In this document: positions 11,334 through 22,365 of the stretch, in pieces
Numbering within the stretch: position 1 is the first letter of the stretch
Layout of the letters: every line of letters starts with the position of its first letter
Assembly (NCBI GenBank): GCA_015499985.1
Contig: JAAAUF010000323.1
Span: 1 to 39,704, forward strand
DNA: 39,704 bases
From: Haplosporangium gracile
Lineage: Eukaryota; Mortierellomycota; Mortierellomycetes; Mortierellales; Mortierellaceae
Direction: 5' to 3'
Position numbers and translations under genes: made by a program
The notes under the pieces: model-generated
Database searches by the model: none
What the model was told of the DNA's origin: nothing
What the model saw: the letters and a program-made list of their open reading frames with translations, nothing else

Positions 11334-11799
11334 GGTAAATATTCAATGAAGGAATGAACGATTAAGGGATATTATGTGTGGATGAGAATAGGATGCTGAG
11401 GAAGTGAGTTTGAGGAAGAAAACGAAAAGGAGGGTGGACAGGAAGATCGATTTCTATTTAACACTTCGATTTTTTTTAGACTTTTTTTGTTTCCACAGTC
11501 GCGGTGACGGCGAATTAGGACGATGTCGATTTGGCACGTCTCATTGTAAAGAACATGATTCGGTCGACTCTCTATCGTCATATTACCATCTTTGCGTGGC
11601 CCAGTTGGCCCACCAACGTGAAACAAGCGTGTGTGGGGTGAGGATGGATTGCCAGTAGTGCGGAATATCTTTTGGAGGATGGTATCCCTCAAACAAAAAA
11701 GAAAAGAAAAATAGAATGGGCCTAGGCGCCTAGCGGAACGCGATGATCACAGGATGAACGCGTTCTAGCATTTTTAGTGGCGCTAATGATATCATTTGG

Positions 11800-11910
11800 T
11801 TAGAGTGTCGCCTGCTTGATCTTCTTTTGTGTCTTGCTTGCCGCTCTGCTCAATCTAGCAACAAATCCATTCTTATCGGTGGTCAACTGTGCTTGGATCT
11901 TACGCAGCAT
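11800..11910 (-). CDS. Candidate small basic protein or orphan terminal exon
   Basis: A 36-residue frame starts MLRKIQAQLTTDKNGFVARL and continues with a basic SKTQKKIKQ tail before TAA. Composition is that of a real helical peptide rather than low-complexity noise. The frame stays open upstream to 11937, where a TAG that can serve as a 3' splice site precedes CVARNHGHAM. It could therefore be the last exon of a gene whose upstream exons I cannot identify, or a relic. No family recognised. Confidence 0.25.
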   Translation of the reverse strand: MLRKIQAQLTTDKNGFVARLSRAASKTQKKIKQATL

Positions 11911-12108
11911 AGCATGACCATGGTTACGCGCCACGCACTACTCCGGCGATGGCTACTCTAAACAAGGGAAAAAAGCAGTATGCCTTCAAGTCCACAATTG
12001 ATACATAAACCACTCTTCCTCATTCCTCTGCCCATTTTTCTTTTTCAGTTCTCTAACCCTCGTTTTAGCCGCTTTCCTCCCTTTCCTCTTGTATCCGTTT
12101 CTATAAAA

Positions 12109-12428
12109 ATGTGCATGGCAATAGAACTCGCAATATATGGCGCGCTCGTCGTCGTAGGTTTCATGTTGGTATATCGATTACTCGACAGCGCTATCGTCGT
12201 AGGTGCTGTAGTGGATAAAAATGAGCCTCAACTTACTCATTTGACTGTTTTTTTTCTTGCTTTCGCTAATTGGTTGCTTGGGTGCTTGCCTTGATGGGTG
12301 TCATATATATCCAGATGCGTGGTCTAGAGCATGTCTTTGTGGTCCTGGCTTTTGTATTTTTGATTGCTCGGGTGCGCACCCGCTGCAGTCCTCGTCGCCG
12401 TAGGAGCGCCAATGTTGTGGCGGCATAA
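12109..12428 (+). CDS. Candidate small membrane protein, two exons
   Basis: An ATG at 12109 opens MCMAIELAIYGALVV, which is hydrophobic. Two GTAGGT donors (12154 and 12199) are both in phase 0 with an acceptor ending at 12314 (TATATCCAG). That acceptor is followed by an in-frame 37-residue segment, MRGLEHVFVVLAFVFLIARV, then an Arg-rich RTRCSPRRRR tail and TAA at 12426-12428. Either splice gives a 52- or 67-residue protein with membrane helices and a positive C-terminus. No family recognised. The opposite strand is also open over 12310-12430, so chance is not excluded. Confidence 0.25.
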
Positions 12429-14004
12429 AATGCTCCTCGTCGTATCCCGTTTCCTTCCTCTCCCCCCAATCAGCACAGCCTCTCTTTTCCTCCAGCAAGC
12501 CCCTTGCTCACAGCCACTGTCCACTGTCCCTCTCCTTTTTTATGATCCTTATGAGTACGTCTTTCTTGCTTTCTTTCAATGCTAGATTTCGATAATCATG
12601 CTTCCCCGCTCCCATCCACTCATCGTTTCATGTTCACGAACTCTTGTGCCAAAAAGGACTCAATGCACAATGATATTCGAGAGCTGGTCAACACTTAGTA
12701 GTAGAAGTAGAAGAAGAAGAGGATGAAAAAAGTGGGGGATGGGACGAATAGTCCGAAAAAGCAGAAACCGAGTATTGAGTCAAGGAAAAAGAGTACTGCA
12801 AAAAAAAAAAAAAAGGCAGTACAAGTGGGGAGTCGGCCTCAAGTCTAATGGAGTTTAGCTTGCCTGGCACTCGGACTGTACAGCGCCCACGCAAAAAGAA
12901 TTTGCGTAAAAGTGAGTATTAAATTTTTTGTCTCAGGCGGTGAAATGGATTTTCTTTATTTACAAAAATCTCAACGGGAACCAGGGAAAAGTTGGCCTAC
13001 CCTACTTTGAAAGGGATGGAAAGCCACAAAGATGGCTTCTGGATACCTTGGAAGGGCCCAGAAAGTCTTACGAGCTATCCTTTTGACGTTGTCTTCTTAT
13101 CCACAGTTCTTCTCACCCTCGTTTACACCAGAAAAAAGCCAAAACTCAAACATAGTAAATTCTATTTGCAATGCCGCTGTACATGCTCCAGCTGATTTGG
13201 TCCTTTATCATATCCGACAATTTTCATTTGCTGTATGTTCGTTTTTCTTTTGCGTAGGGTAAGGTTGCCATGATCAGGGCCTTGCGGCAAGTTACCCATC
13301 CGTTGTTCTCATCCGTTGTTCCCGTTTCCTCCTTTTGTTCCCTTCGTTCATAATCCAAGCCGCGCCTTGTGCAAGCCGAGCGTGTCTGTGCTGAACGGGA
13401 ATTAAACGAAAAAAAACAACAATGGATGTGGTTGTTAAACATCCAACATTCACTATGGAGTTGAAATGCAGCCTTGTTGAAACTTGAAAGTAGCACATGT
13501 ATTGTCCTTCCTCTCTCCTCCCCCTTTTTTCCCCCCTTTTTTTTTCTTGTTGCCACTACCCTAGTATTTTGACAGCGATTGGAAAAAAAAAGTACACTCA
13601 TTTATTGCCTTTTCTCTTAGCTGCTTTTTGTTTCTTGCATCTTACCTACAATTTCAACACCTTCAGGCTCTCTTCCCACGAAAGGAGGATTTGAATCAAA
13701 AAAAGAGAAAGTTCACCAGCCCTATACCTCTCTTTTTTTTTCAATCTTTCCTTCCCCTCTCCTTCTCCTTCCTCTTAAATGGCTCACTCACTCTTCTCTT
13801 CTCTCGCGTATAAACTTCTGTTTAGAGCTGTACTCGTAATCATAAATAACCAAATGAAAAGAAGTGACAAGAAACAGGATAGTTAGCTAGAGTAAGAGAG
13901 CATGAACGAATACAAAGCGGGCCAATTAGTGACATTGGAAAAAAAAAAAGAAAGAAAAAACACAACGAAAAAGACACTTTGATCGATTTCTTTAAGGTCG
14001 CCCA

Positions 14005-14022
14005 TGGTTTGAACTCAAACCA
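14005..14022. repeat. Short perfect inverted repeat
   Basis: Eight-base arms TGGTTTGA and TCAAACCA flank a 2-base spacer. This could be a dimeric regulator site or chance. It lies 1.1 kb upstream of the methyltransferase gene. Confidence 0.4.
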
Positions 14023-14126
14023 GGGTGCAGTAGGGGAGGAGAAGGAAAAAAAGGAAAGGGGACACTCAAGTGATGAGAACCAAACCACCTTCTTCCTTCA
14101 TGATTGAAAGTCTATGGCAATGTGCG

Positions 14127-14153
14127 CACACACACACACACACACACACACAC
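14127..14153. repeat. (CA)13 microsatellite
   Basis: Uninterrupted CA dinucleotide repeat in the intergenic region. Confidence 0.95.
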
Positions 14154-14639
14154 GCCGAAGGATAGTGATACAAGCTCACTCTCACTCTACATCTCTACAT
14201 ACCATCCAGTCCGTGGATGGTTGAGTGGGAGCTGTATCGGGGGCAGTGAAAATAAAGAAGAACGAGTGGCGATGGTGAAGCATGGAACGAATGATTGAAT
14301 AAATGGGTGAAGGCGATGATGATGATGAGTGGGAGTAGGTCTGATCAAGGAATAAGGTAGAACTGAACAATTCACACAACACTACAACAGAGCACAATGC
14401 AACACAAACACAACAACGCAAACAGCAACAAAAACAACACCACAAACAACAACATCACAAGTCTCCTACTGTGCATCCGTTTTATGTCCTTTCCCCGAGG
14501 GTAAGAGCAAGATAGAAATCAGAAGGAAGAATTAAGAAAAGGGATGCGAGAGAGAGAGGGCGATCTTTTTGTACCGATAGATATCCAACTATTCATATCC
14601 TCTTCATTCGTATCGGTTTCTCTTCACCTCATCCTCTAC

Positions 14640-14660
14640 TTTTTTTTTTTTTTTTTTTTT
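14640..14660. repeat. Homopolymer T21 tract
   Basis: Twenty-one consecutive T about 500 bp upstream of the methyltransferase start. Its length may be uncertain in the assembly. Confidence 0.85.
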
Positions 14661-14932
14661 GGCTCTTATTGGTGAGTTTCAACTGAGATATTCTTATATG
14701 GTGCAGCAAACCTCTGCCTTCCTTTTCTCCTTTCCTCCTTTTCATTCCTGCTTTCTTTAATCCTCCATACCCTTCTTCTCTCCATTAATGCATTAATTTA
14801 TCTGGCACCCACACCCTTTCAAAACTATCATCCCCATCGACCGATCAGAAGAGTTTCGTCCGCCCAAACCGTTAATTCATAAGCTTGCAAAAACACACGC
14901 CGTTTTCATCATAATCCTTCTTTCCTCCCTCC

Positions 14933-14936
<4 letters not shown>

Positions 14937-14962
<26 letters not shown>
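14937..14962. repeat. (TC)13 microsatellite
   Basis: Uninterrupted TC repeat within the pyrimidine-rich leader about 190 bp upstream of the methyltransferase start codon. Confidence 0.95.
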
Positions 14963-14963
<1 letters not shown>

Positions 14964-15155
14964 TTCATACACACTCTACCTCCTTTCGCAGAACCAGTCC
15001 ACCACGTTCCCAACATCTTGCCGAGAGCTGTAAACTTTCACTCACCTCACTTCCCCTCCCCCCGCTCTGGCGACTGTACACTCTAATTCTCCGTTTACAT
15101 GCAACACCTTCCTTTCTTAAAACCCAACAAACATTTCCAAACGACGAACACGACC

Positions 15156-16732
15156 ATGGGAAAGGAAGAGCAAAGTTCACAAGAATGCCACTGGATCGAA
15201 GGACGATGGTACCATGATGCACAATCTTATCTCCTCCCAAACGACATTGACGAGTAAGTTACTCCGTTTACCAGAACTTTTCTCCTCTAGCCTTTGTTGC
15301 TCTTCATGCCGCAGTTGTCATAAACACACTCAAAATGTCGCGTTACCCGCCTTCACTTCCCTGCCCGTCCCCTTTTCCGTTTCCCTTTTTTGTCTCTCTT
15401 TCTTCCTTTATCAGGCTGCCTCTCGTCCCAATCCTTCTCATTTTTTGTTTGTACGCTTCAGCTGGCATGACAGCGCCAACAGCAATCGTGCATCATCCGT
15501 CCTTCCTTCCACACAAACAACAATGGACACATAGTATGGATGCACACACAGTCAATGAGCCAATCATGGAGGACAACAAGCAACAAGAGCCATCAAAACA
15601 CCAAACTGCAGCAATCTCTCTCCCTCTCACTGTCTCCTTTCTCACATCGCTTGCTCACATTTCAGAACGGATAATTACGCGAAGGAGGAGGAAAAGAGCC
15701 ATGTGGAACGCGATGGGTTATGTCCGTCCGTATTGTCCTTTAGACAGCGATAGGTTGTCGACAGTCGACAATGACGATTTCGGGGAAGGACAGAGAGACT
15801 ACGAAACATCAATTGCGCCCAAATTTACTCTCACTTTTTTTTATTTTTTTATTTTTTTATTTTATCGATCAACCCTCCAGGAACACTGCCCTGCTATTTT
15901 TTGCGATGTGATGATATTAACTCGTTTTCCCTTTCAGAGTTGATAGGTAAAGAAAATATAACAGCGAACGAACGGAAGAAAGGACGGGGAGCGAACAAGG
16001 ATAGTGGATGGGCGAATATCGAAGTGCCCCTTGTCCCTTTCTCCCTTCCTTCCTTCCCTCCATCGCCCGATGAAAAGATATCCATTATAATATTTCTTTG
16101 ATCCGCGGCAAAGTAGTTGCTTGTTTCCGCGTTTGCGTCCCTTTTCATGGTTACACCTAAGAACACAACAGCCCTGAAAACATAAAAAACAACTTTGTCC
16201 CTCACCAAAAAAAAGTTCATCCGTCTCGTCCACTTTATTCATGACGGGGGGTCACTAGGTTACAACTCCAAGTAAGTTCTACCTTGATACTATCTATCTG
16301 CTCGTACTTTTTTCTTCCAACAAAAGAGGGACAACTTTGCTCCCCTTGCCCTTGCTCAATGTTTTTAGCCTACCTGACCATCTTGGCTGTTGTTTCTGTT
16401 CATCTATAATTTACTTACCCACTTTGTCCTTCTTTTCGTTTCTTTCTCTTTTCGCATAAATAACAAACAGCACTTCATATTGCGCTATGCTATCAAAGGG
16501 AACTATAAGGCGCCCCTTGACTCCATGGTAAAAAATAGCATTTTCGAGTGGACCCTGGATGTTTATCCACACTTATTACTGATCTCAAACCCGGCAATGC
16601 CATTTTCCGTTCAAAACATTGACTGACATTCTTCCTTTTTGACTTTTTATCCTTCACGCCCTGTTCCATTCTTACTCCTCTTCCTTCACCCCTGTGTTTT
16701 CATGGGGTTACCCTTACTCTCCTTGTGATGAC

Positions 16733-16766
<34 letters not shown>

Positions 16767-17880
16767 ATCATCGATCACTAAAAACAAAAATTAGGTACGA
16801 GCTATCCTGGATGTCGGTTGTGGACCGGGGACTTGGACGATGGTAAGGAAAAAAAGGAAAAAAAATAGTTTTCCCCTTGTCTCTCCTGCACGCCATACAA
16901 ACCCATGCTTTTCCTTAGTTCCCCAAAAAGCTTATCGGGCTTGTTTGTTGTGATTCTCTGAATGGATTATTCCTTCTATCTCTACCTATGTAGCTGTCTG
17001 TTTGTTGTTTTTACTTACCGAGTGGGCGTAAAATACCCGCGATTTTCTCTTTTTTGAATATGTGTACCTCTGTCTCTGTGTGGGGATGCTTGATGTCATT
17101 TCTGTACGATAGGAAATGGCGAACGAGTTCCCAGATGCGACGGTAACTGGGATCGATATGGCGCCCGTCTTTCCAACAACCATCATCCCCGCCAACTGTC
17201 GGTTCCTCCAGCACAACATTATCCTCGAACCACTCCCCTTCCCGGACAAAACATTCGATTATGTCCATCAGCGGCTCTTGGTGGCCGGATTAAAACCTCG
17301 AGATTGGGTCTATGTTGTTCAGGAACTAAAGCGAGTCACCAAACCTGGTGGATGGATCGAGCTGGTCGAAGCGGATGGACATGGTGGAAATAATGGACCC
17401 ATGACACAACAGCTCTGGAATTGGATTGAGTTGACGTTAAAGGGTCGAGGGATTAATGTCAATATTGGGACACAACCAGGGTTGGCCAACCTGATGAAGC
17501 AATCGGGACTCGTCAACATCAAGCATGAGGTTTTCAACCTCCCTACGGGGTTGCACGGTAGCAAGATCGGGACGTTACTCAAGGAGAACGAGCAAGCCTT
17601 GTGGATCGCTATGACACCGACGGTCATCCATGGGACCGGGATCGATATCCAGGAATATGAGGATGCCATCATTGCCAGTGCAGCGGAGGTCGAGATCTAT
17701 AAGAGTTATCATACCTTCTACTCTGCCTGTGGCCAGAAACCAACGTGTTCGTTACCACCGCTGCCATCACCGCCGCAGGTGCCGGAGCCGGAGCCTAACT
17801 TTGGGGAGAAATCTCCTGTTTCTCCAATACCTGCTCCCTTGTCATCACGGCCTACCTTTGTTAGGTCCAATATCAAGTAG
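15156..17880 (+). CDS. Class I SAM-dependent methyltransferase
   Basis: Six exons fit in phase: 15156-15253, 15938-15946, 16259-16271, 16471-16527, 16795-16842 and 17113-17880, giving 330 residues. Spliced, the N-terminus reads through WIEGRWYHDAQSYLLPNDID and EVDRLQLQHFILRYAIKG. This matches the fungal family with the pattern EGRRYH...YLLPND..E.DRL..QH. Motif I is ILDVGCGPGTW at residues 63-73. The acidic motif II is TGIDMAP, and later motifs are LPFPDKTFDYVHQRLL, VTKPGGWIELVEAD and a LMKQSGLVNIKHEVF strand. The C-terminal 40 residues are Pro-rich and extend beyond the usual fold. The substrate is unknown; related fungal proteins are often annotated only as UMTA- or LaeA-like. Exons 2 and 3 are micro-exons of 9 and 13 nt. 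The gene converges on the LRR-like gene, with 208 bp between. Confidence 0.88.
16736..16765. repeat. (CAA)10 microsatellite in a methyltransferase intron
   Basis: Ten CAA units lie in intron 4, about 30 bp before the acceptor at 16794. Their position could affect branch-point to acceptor spacing. Confidence 0.9.
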
Positions 17881-18088
17881 CACTATCCATCCATCAATGT
17901 TTATAGTCCTTCTTTCTCAGACGAAAAGCATACTAGTGACATACAGTCCTCCTTTTGACTGGTGTCCTATCCCCATTGTACCATAGCAACCCTCCCTTTC
18001 CTCCCATGATTTTAAACAAAATAACACCCTGAACACGAGCAAAAGAGAAAAAAAAAACGCCTTGTTGCAATGTTGTGTTTGTGGAGAG

Positions 18089-19885
18089 TTAAGAAACAGC
18101 CCGCTGCCAGTTCTTACTGCCGACGGTATAATGAACCGCATATGTCTTCGCCCCAAGCCACTCCACCATCCTATACATCTCCAGGTCCTTGACATCACCA
18201 TCACCACCATGGCCATTGTTCATAGAGGGCACCAATCGGTACTCCAGGACTTCTTGGGCCGTGATCTTCTCTCGAGTCAGCACGCGCTCCAAACATGGCA
18301 ACTCTGCAGCTCTAACATCCACGAGATTATGAGTTGTCTCGCTCTCATCTGCAAAAGCGGGAGCAGGCGAAGTCTCGAGTTCCCCGTTCGGTTGTAGTTG
18401 TTTCCGAGACGCGGGTGGACCGGTCGTGATGGCGATTGCCAAATTTGCAGGAACACCGTCTAAATGGAGATGACTCAACCGAGGAAAGTACCACTCCAGC
18501 AACTTGATCATCTCTCTTCCTTGGATGTGGTGAGTGCGGTGATCGTGGTCGTGGTTGTGATTGGGGTGGAGAAGCTCAAATCTGCAAGTTGAAATTTTGG
18601 TGGCAAAAATAGACTCTTCACCCCCGCTTTCCTCTCTACTGATCCTACTACCACGACCACCTCCTGACGCTGACGCTGCTCCTCGCTTGCCTTCAGGGTA
18701 AACCAGCGCCTCATAAACAGTCCCAGGACACAGATCTCGAACGTCCAAGTTCACCAGTCGCGGACAAGGCTTTAACACCTCGAACCGGAACTGACGCGCT
18801 GGTGCATGGTGGATCGAGAAGGACCTCAACTGTGGGAGGAAAACTCCCTCAATGTCCCACAAACACGTCGTTGATAATGGTTGCTGCAAGTCGATTTGGA
18901 ACCTCATCCCGTGAATGTTGAGTGTCTCTAATTTCGGGGTCAACCGCAACCACCCGAAATTGAACCTGTTTGCAGATAGGCCTGCCATGGTTAGGGATTT
19001 GAGGCGTCCTGGCAAGACGAGTCCCTGATCTCGTGCAAAGGGTACCAGGTATCTAGTCTCATCATCCTTTCTACTGCCGTCAGCACCATTCTCGGTAAGG
19101 GCAAAAAGGTCCTTGACAGAGTTCTTCCGTGACCGCAGGCGATGTGGTTGCCCGTTCCTGTCCAGATCCTCGATCCACAACACCTCCAACGTATCGCAGT
19201 ACGACAAATCAACCACGAACACCGCCGCTTCTTCCTCTCCCTCCTCCCTCTCCTCCTGACCCTCACTTGACCTCGACCGCTCTGGCGCCAGAGAAGAAAA
19301 AGTCGTCGCGTCAAGAAAGCAAGCCTTCTCCCTCGCCCCTCCACCACCACCACCTCCTCCTCCTCCTGCTGACAAGGCACCCCAGCAGCGGTAAACAATC
19401 TTAAGCTCTCGCAACCACGCCAGACGAACTGTCGAAAAGACTCCATTCGCATGACTCAAATTCACTACTCGCGGCTCAAGTCCTGGTACCAACATCGTCG
19501 CCACACAAGCAGAATCAGCAGCAGCCGCTAAAGAAGAAGATAAGCTATTGTAGGTCGAGATCGATTGTCCTTGTCCAAGTTCTTGTCCTGGTGCACGCTG
19601 TTGCTCGTCCGATGATGCCCCCGATAGGCGGATGGTACCCTGACTCACCGCAATCTCGACAAGATGGGGTCCAAACATGGCCGCGATCTCGTCCATAAGT
19701 TTTTGCTCACACGTCCACGTTTTTCGTTTGGAGTGAAGGCAACAGTGATGCATTTGTTGTGGTAGATCTTGTAGGTGTTTTAGTTGGCTGGTGTCATAGG
19801 TATCCTCCTTGATCGTCAAGTCCTGTATTGGTAATTCTAGTGCTGCTTTAGAGAGTGTAATGGTGAGGTTGCGTGTTGGGTTCAT
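18089..19885 (-). CDS. Leucine-rich-repeat-like (F-box/RNI-type) protein
   Basis: A single uninterrupted frame of 598 residues. Irregular leucine-rich segments (LAWLRELKIVYRCW, YCDTLEVLWIEDLD, LPGRLKSLTMAGLS, LTPKLETLNIHGMRF, FLPQLRSFSIHH, CPRLVNLDVRDLC, FPRLSHLHLDGVP) recur at the spacing of RNI-like/LRR proteins. Such proteins are abundant in early-diverging fungi and often serve as F-box substrate receptors. No convincing N-terminal F-box is visible, so the role is inference. Inserted low-complexity tracts are a run of ten Gly (near 19341-19372), an acidic Glu block (EEREEGEEE), and a His/Asn/Asp repeat (NHNHDHDHRTHH). The start at 19885 (MNPTRNLTITLSK) is preferred. An in-frame ATG at 20032 would add 49 Phe/Ser-rich residues that look like translated leader. 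Confidence 0.75.
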   Translation of the reverse strand: MNPTRNLTITLSKAALELPIQDLTIKEDTYDTSQLKHLQDLPQQMHHCCLHSKRKTWTCEQKLMDEIAAMFGPHLVEIAVSQGTIRLSGASSDEQQRAPGQELGQGQSISTYNSLSSSLAAAADSACVATMLVPGLEPRVVNLSHANGVFSTVRLAWLRELKIVYRCWGALSAGGGGGGGGGGAREKACFLDATTFSSLAPERSRSSEGQEEREEGEEEAAVFVVDLSYCDTLEVLWIEDLDRNGQPHRLRSRKNSVKDLFALTENGADGSRKDDETRYLVPFARDQGLVLPGRLKSLTMAGLSANRFNFGWLRLTPKLETLNIHGMRFQIDLQQPLSTTCLWDIEGVFLPQLRSFSIHHAPARQFRFEVLKPCPRLVNLDVRDLCPGTVYEALVYPEGKRGAASASGGGRGSRISREESGGEESIFATKISTCRFELLHPNHNHDHDHRTHHIQGREMIKLLEWYFPRLSHLHLDGVPANLAIAITTGPPASRKQLQPNGELETSPAPAFADESETTHNLVDVRAAELPCLERVLTREKITAQEVLEYRLVPSMNNGHGGDGDVKDLEMYRMVEWLGAKTYAVHYTVGSKNWQRAVS

Positions 19886-20091
19886 TGATGTAGAAATCGA
19901 GAGTGAGAAAAGAAGTTTGTTCTGTAGGGATGAAAGTGAGTTGAAAAATAAAGCCTTGAAAGCAGGAAAAAAAGATTGAAGAAAAGAGGGGGAAAAAAAA
20001 GAAAAAACAATGAGAGAATGATCAATGTCCAAATTAAATATTCCATAAGCACAAGCCTGCCTTTATTGTGATAATGAAAGCTCTTATCCTC

Positions 20092-22025
20092 CTATTGCCT
20101 CTGACATTCAGCCATCAAGTCCTCAGAAATGAAGCGTTCCAAGTGCGCCACAAAAGCATCCAGTGGACACCACTCCAAATCACACCAGTTGGACTTGGTG
20201 GCCAGAACTACCTGGTTGTATAGGACTCGAACAAAATACTCTCCATGAAGAGTCTTCCACAGCTCGACAAGGATGTGGGAAGCCTATGTATTATTTTAAT
20301 GTAGCGAAACAAGACACAATTAGCTTACGATCAATCAGTCCATTTATCAATAAGCTAATCAGCTGCCAAGTGCGAACAAGAGTACATACATAGGGTGGCC
20401 ATCTCATATCCTCGGCGTCAAAGAGTCCCAGCAGAGGCAGGACGGTCGTGTCGTGACCAGAATAAAAGCTGAGCCGAACCCTGCCGTGAGCCTTGGCAGT
20501 CAGAAGGTTCTCCTTGATGTCGCTCGACAAAGGTCCCATTCCCAACCGCAAAACATCGAAAACGCCTTCAGCATCTCGATACACCTCTGCAGTTTGAATG
20601 GCGACGTTGTCAAGAATGCGGTTGGCGATAGTCTCAGTGATACAGTTATTCGTGCCTCCTTCATTGCCATCCTTCCGGCACTGCAAAGGCTTGTTGTGAC
20701 AAATCCTGGGAAGAACAGTGTCCATGAATCCTGACCAAGGCTTCTCAGCCCCCAAGATCCGTGTTAGTTGCTTGGAAAAGCCATCGTTGTCATCCTTCAG
20801 TCGCTTGAGCACCTCTGATGTCTTTTCAATATTGGAACTCAACTGCGAGACGCGTGGACATGCCCCGGCGTTAATGGTCAGGTAGTCCACCTCTGTAGGC
20901 AAGGTGTGGATTTGCAGAACTGGGGGTGATGATGATGCAGACTTGCCCTGTACGCCATAGAGTCCTGCCATAAGATTCTCAGCACTTTGCTTTGTTCGCC
21001 ATACATCTAAATGCAATTTTCATAAAGAAGTCAATTAGTCACTTGGGGCATCAAAACAAACAAAACAAATCCCCCTTGTGTCAAAATAAAAACTAAACGA
21101 CGTGTATTACCTGTGCTCCGAATATGCACAGTGTTGGGGTCGTAGGCCTCTGGGAGAAAGTTGAGTTTATCGACATAGATCTGTCGGAGTGCTGCGCCCA
21201 GCTTGCGATGCTGCAATGCTCCCACTGGTGTCAGTTGGCCCGGCGCACAGCTGCCCTTCCACATGAGCCTAGATGCAAAGGGAGATCCAGCAGGGATGGT
21301 CACGACCTGATGAGCAACCACATTGGCATAATGGTAGGGCGACTTTTCGGTGCTGTCTAATCCGGGCCCTGTAAATGAGTATGCGCTTGAATTGGAGCAT
21401 TCCCAAGTGAGGTCTACATCCAGAGGGAGAGCCGCAATAGGAGCACTAATAACCCCCATCCATCCGTAGGTAATAGCATAGGGAGATGAAGGAAAAGAAT
21501 TATGATGTAAGTTATTAGAGTTTGAAAGTTCTCACGCAGCTGATAAGTCATGAAAAAAATGGTCAAGGGTCGTTGTTTGTGCCCTTATGTGCATACCGAT
21601 CACCATGACGAATGAAAAGTTGGGAATGGAGTAGCGTTGCTCCCTTGACCTGTATAGGGATGAACATAGAGAGTGCGTATTTGAGTTAGTCCTTTCAGGA
21701 ATGATCCACTTGATGCTACACATGCTCTTTCTTCGCTAGTTCTTGCCTACAGTCAATGAAAAGATGACTTTGACTGCTGTAGTCGATTAGTCTGTGGAGT
21801 ACTTACCTTCGGGGCAGGGTATGTTTCGAGAGTTAGCCGGGGTGCTTGGCAGTAGTTGTATCCCACGGAGTTGATGGAGAGGTTGGTCTGTTCCTGGTTG
21901 ACGAGGTCGATGAGGTTGGGAGCGATGAAGTCCTGGTGTGAGGATGATCTGAAGCGGGATGCGCTCATGACGAGTCCTCCTGCGATGAGGCAGAGCATGA
22001 CAGTTGTGAATCGAGTCCCTGTCAT
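20092..22025 (-). CDS. Histidine acid phosphatase (branch-2 histidine phosphatase)
   Basis: Five exons fit in phase: 22025-21807, 21649-21597, 21445-21111, 21006-20390 and 20283-20092, giving 471 residues. The enzyme class hydrolyses phosphomonoesters through a phosphohistidine. The spliced catalytic motif is LFIRHGDRAP (His88 the nucleophile), with the second motif SGHDTT (His387, Asp388 the proton donor). RSTDVWRTKQSAENLMAGLY is the family's conserved middle block. The N-terminus (MTGTRFTTVMLCLIAGGLVM) is a signal peptide or anchor, so the protein enters the secretory pathway. Six or more Cys are consistent with disulfides. It looks closer to the lysophosphatidate phosphatase (ACP6) and xylose phosphatase (PXYLP1) group than to phytases, but substrate is unassigned. 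The phase-2 intron 2 splits the codon of the second arginine in RHGDR. Confidence 0.92.
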
Positions 22026-22365
22026 GGTGAAAGTGTGTATATGACAAGAGAAAGGGGGGATGTGTCTGTGTGTGTGTGTGTTGTGTTGGGGACAGAGTGA
22101 AAGGAAGGAAAGAAAGAAGCAAGGACATAAAACTGTCCAAGGGTTGTCGTACAGATGGCACGTTCCAATTTAATTCGCAGGAAATAGTTAATTTACAAAT
22201 GCGGCAAGGATGCCCCTTGTCAAAGTGCTCTGCCCAGGTCTTTTTTCGCCCTTCGTTCTCGTAATTGTTATCCGGCCAGCCCATCCGTCTTATGAATGCA
22301 TAAAAAAGAGAAAATATATATGTGTGTATAACTAGTAAAAAGAATATATATAAATGTGTATATAA
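22026..22365. other. Intergenic: phosphatase upstream region and RhoGAP-like 3' flank
   Basis: No gene seen. It has a GT-rich run next to the phosphatase start (22062-22085) and an AT-rich stretch with two short similar segments around TATATATGTGTGTATAACTAG (22315-22332) and AATGTGTATATAACTAG (22352-22368), the second overlapping the RhoGAP-like stop. Confidence 0.5.

Larger units (their letters stand above)
11334..15155. other. Large intergenic region, low-complexity, two weak small-ORF candidates
   Basis: The 3.8 kb between a minus-strand and a plus-strand gene may hold both promoters. Most is AT-rich, with homopolymers (A14 near 12799, T21 at 14640-14660) and microsatellites. GC-richer islands at about 11730-11940 and 12120-12430 are the only parts with coding character and are annotated separately as candidates. 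The last 600 bp before the methyltransferase start is strongly pyrimidine-rich on the plus strand and probably contains its leader. Confidence 0.55.

Noticed and set aside
11911..11926. ATGACCATGGTTACGC resembles the start of the lacZ-alpha vector segment
   Set aside because: It differs from the vector sequence and the following bases do not match a cloning site; coincidence rather than contamination.
19886..20032. Upstream in-frame ATG for the LRR-like protein, with a hydrophobic Phe/Ser-rich start that could mimic a signal peptide
   Set aside because: The added 49 residues are a translation of CT-rich leader, and LRR/F-box-like proteins are normally intracellular. The ATG at 19885 is preferred.
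21447..21540. Reading the phosphatase exon 3 further upstream (SSPYAITYGWMGVIS)
   Set aside because: Phase and the catalytic motif require joining at 21445 to restore RHGDRAP; the upstream frame has no acceptor in phase and runs into a stop.
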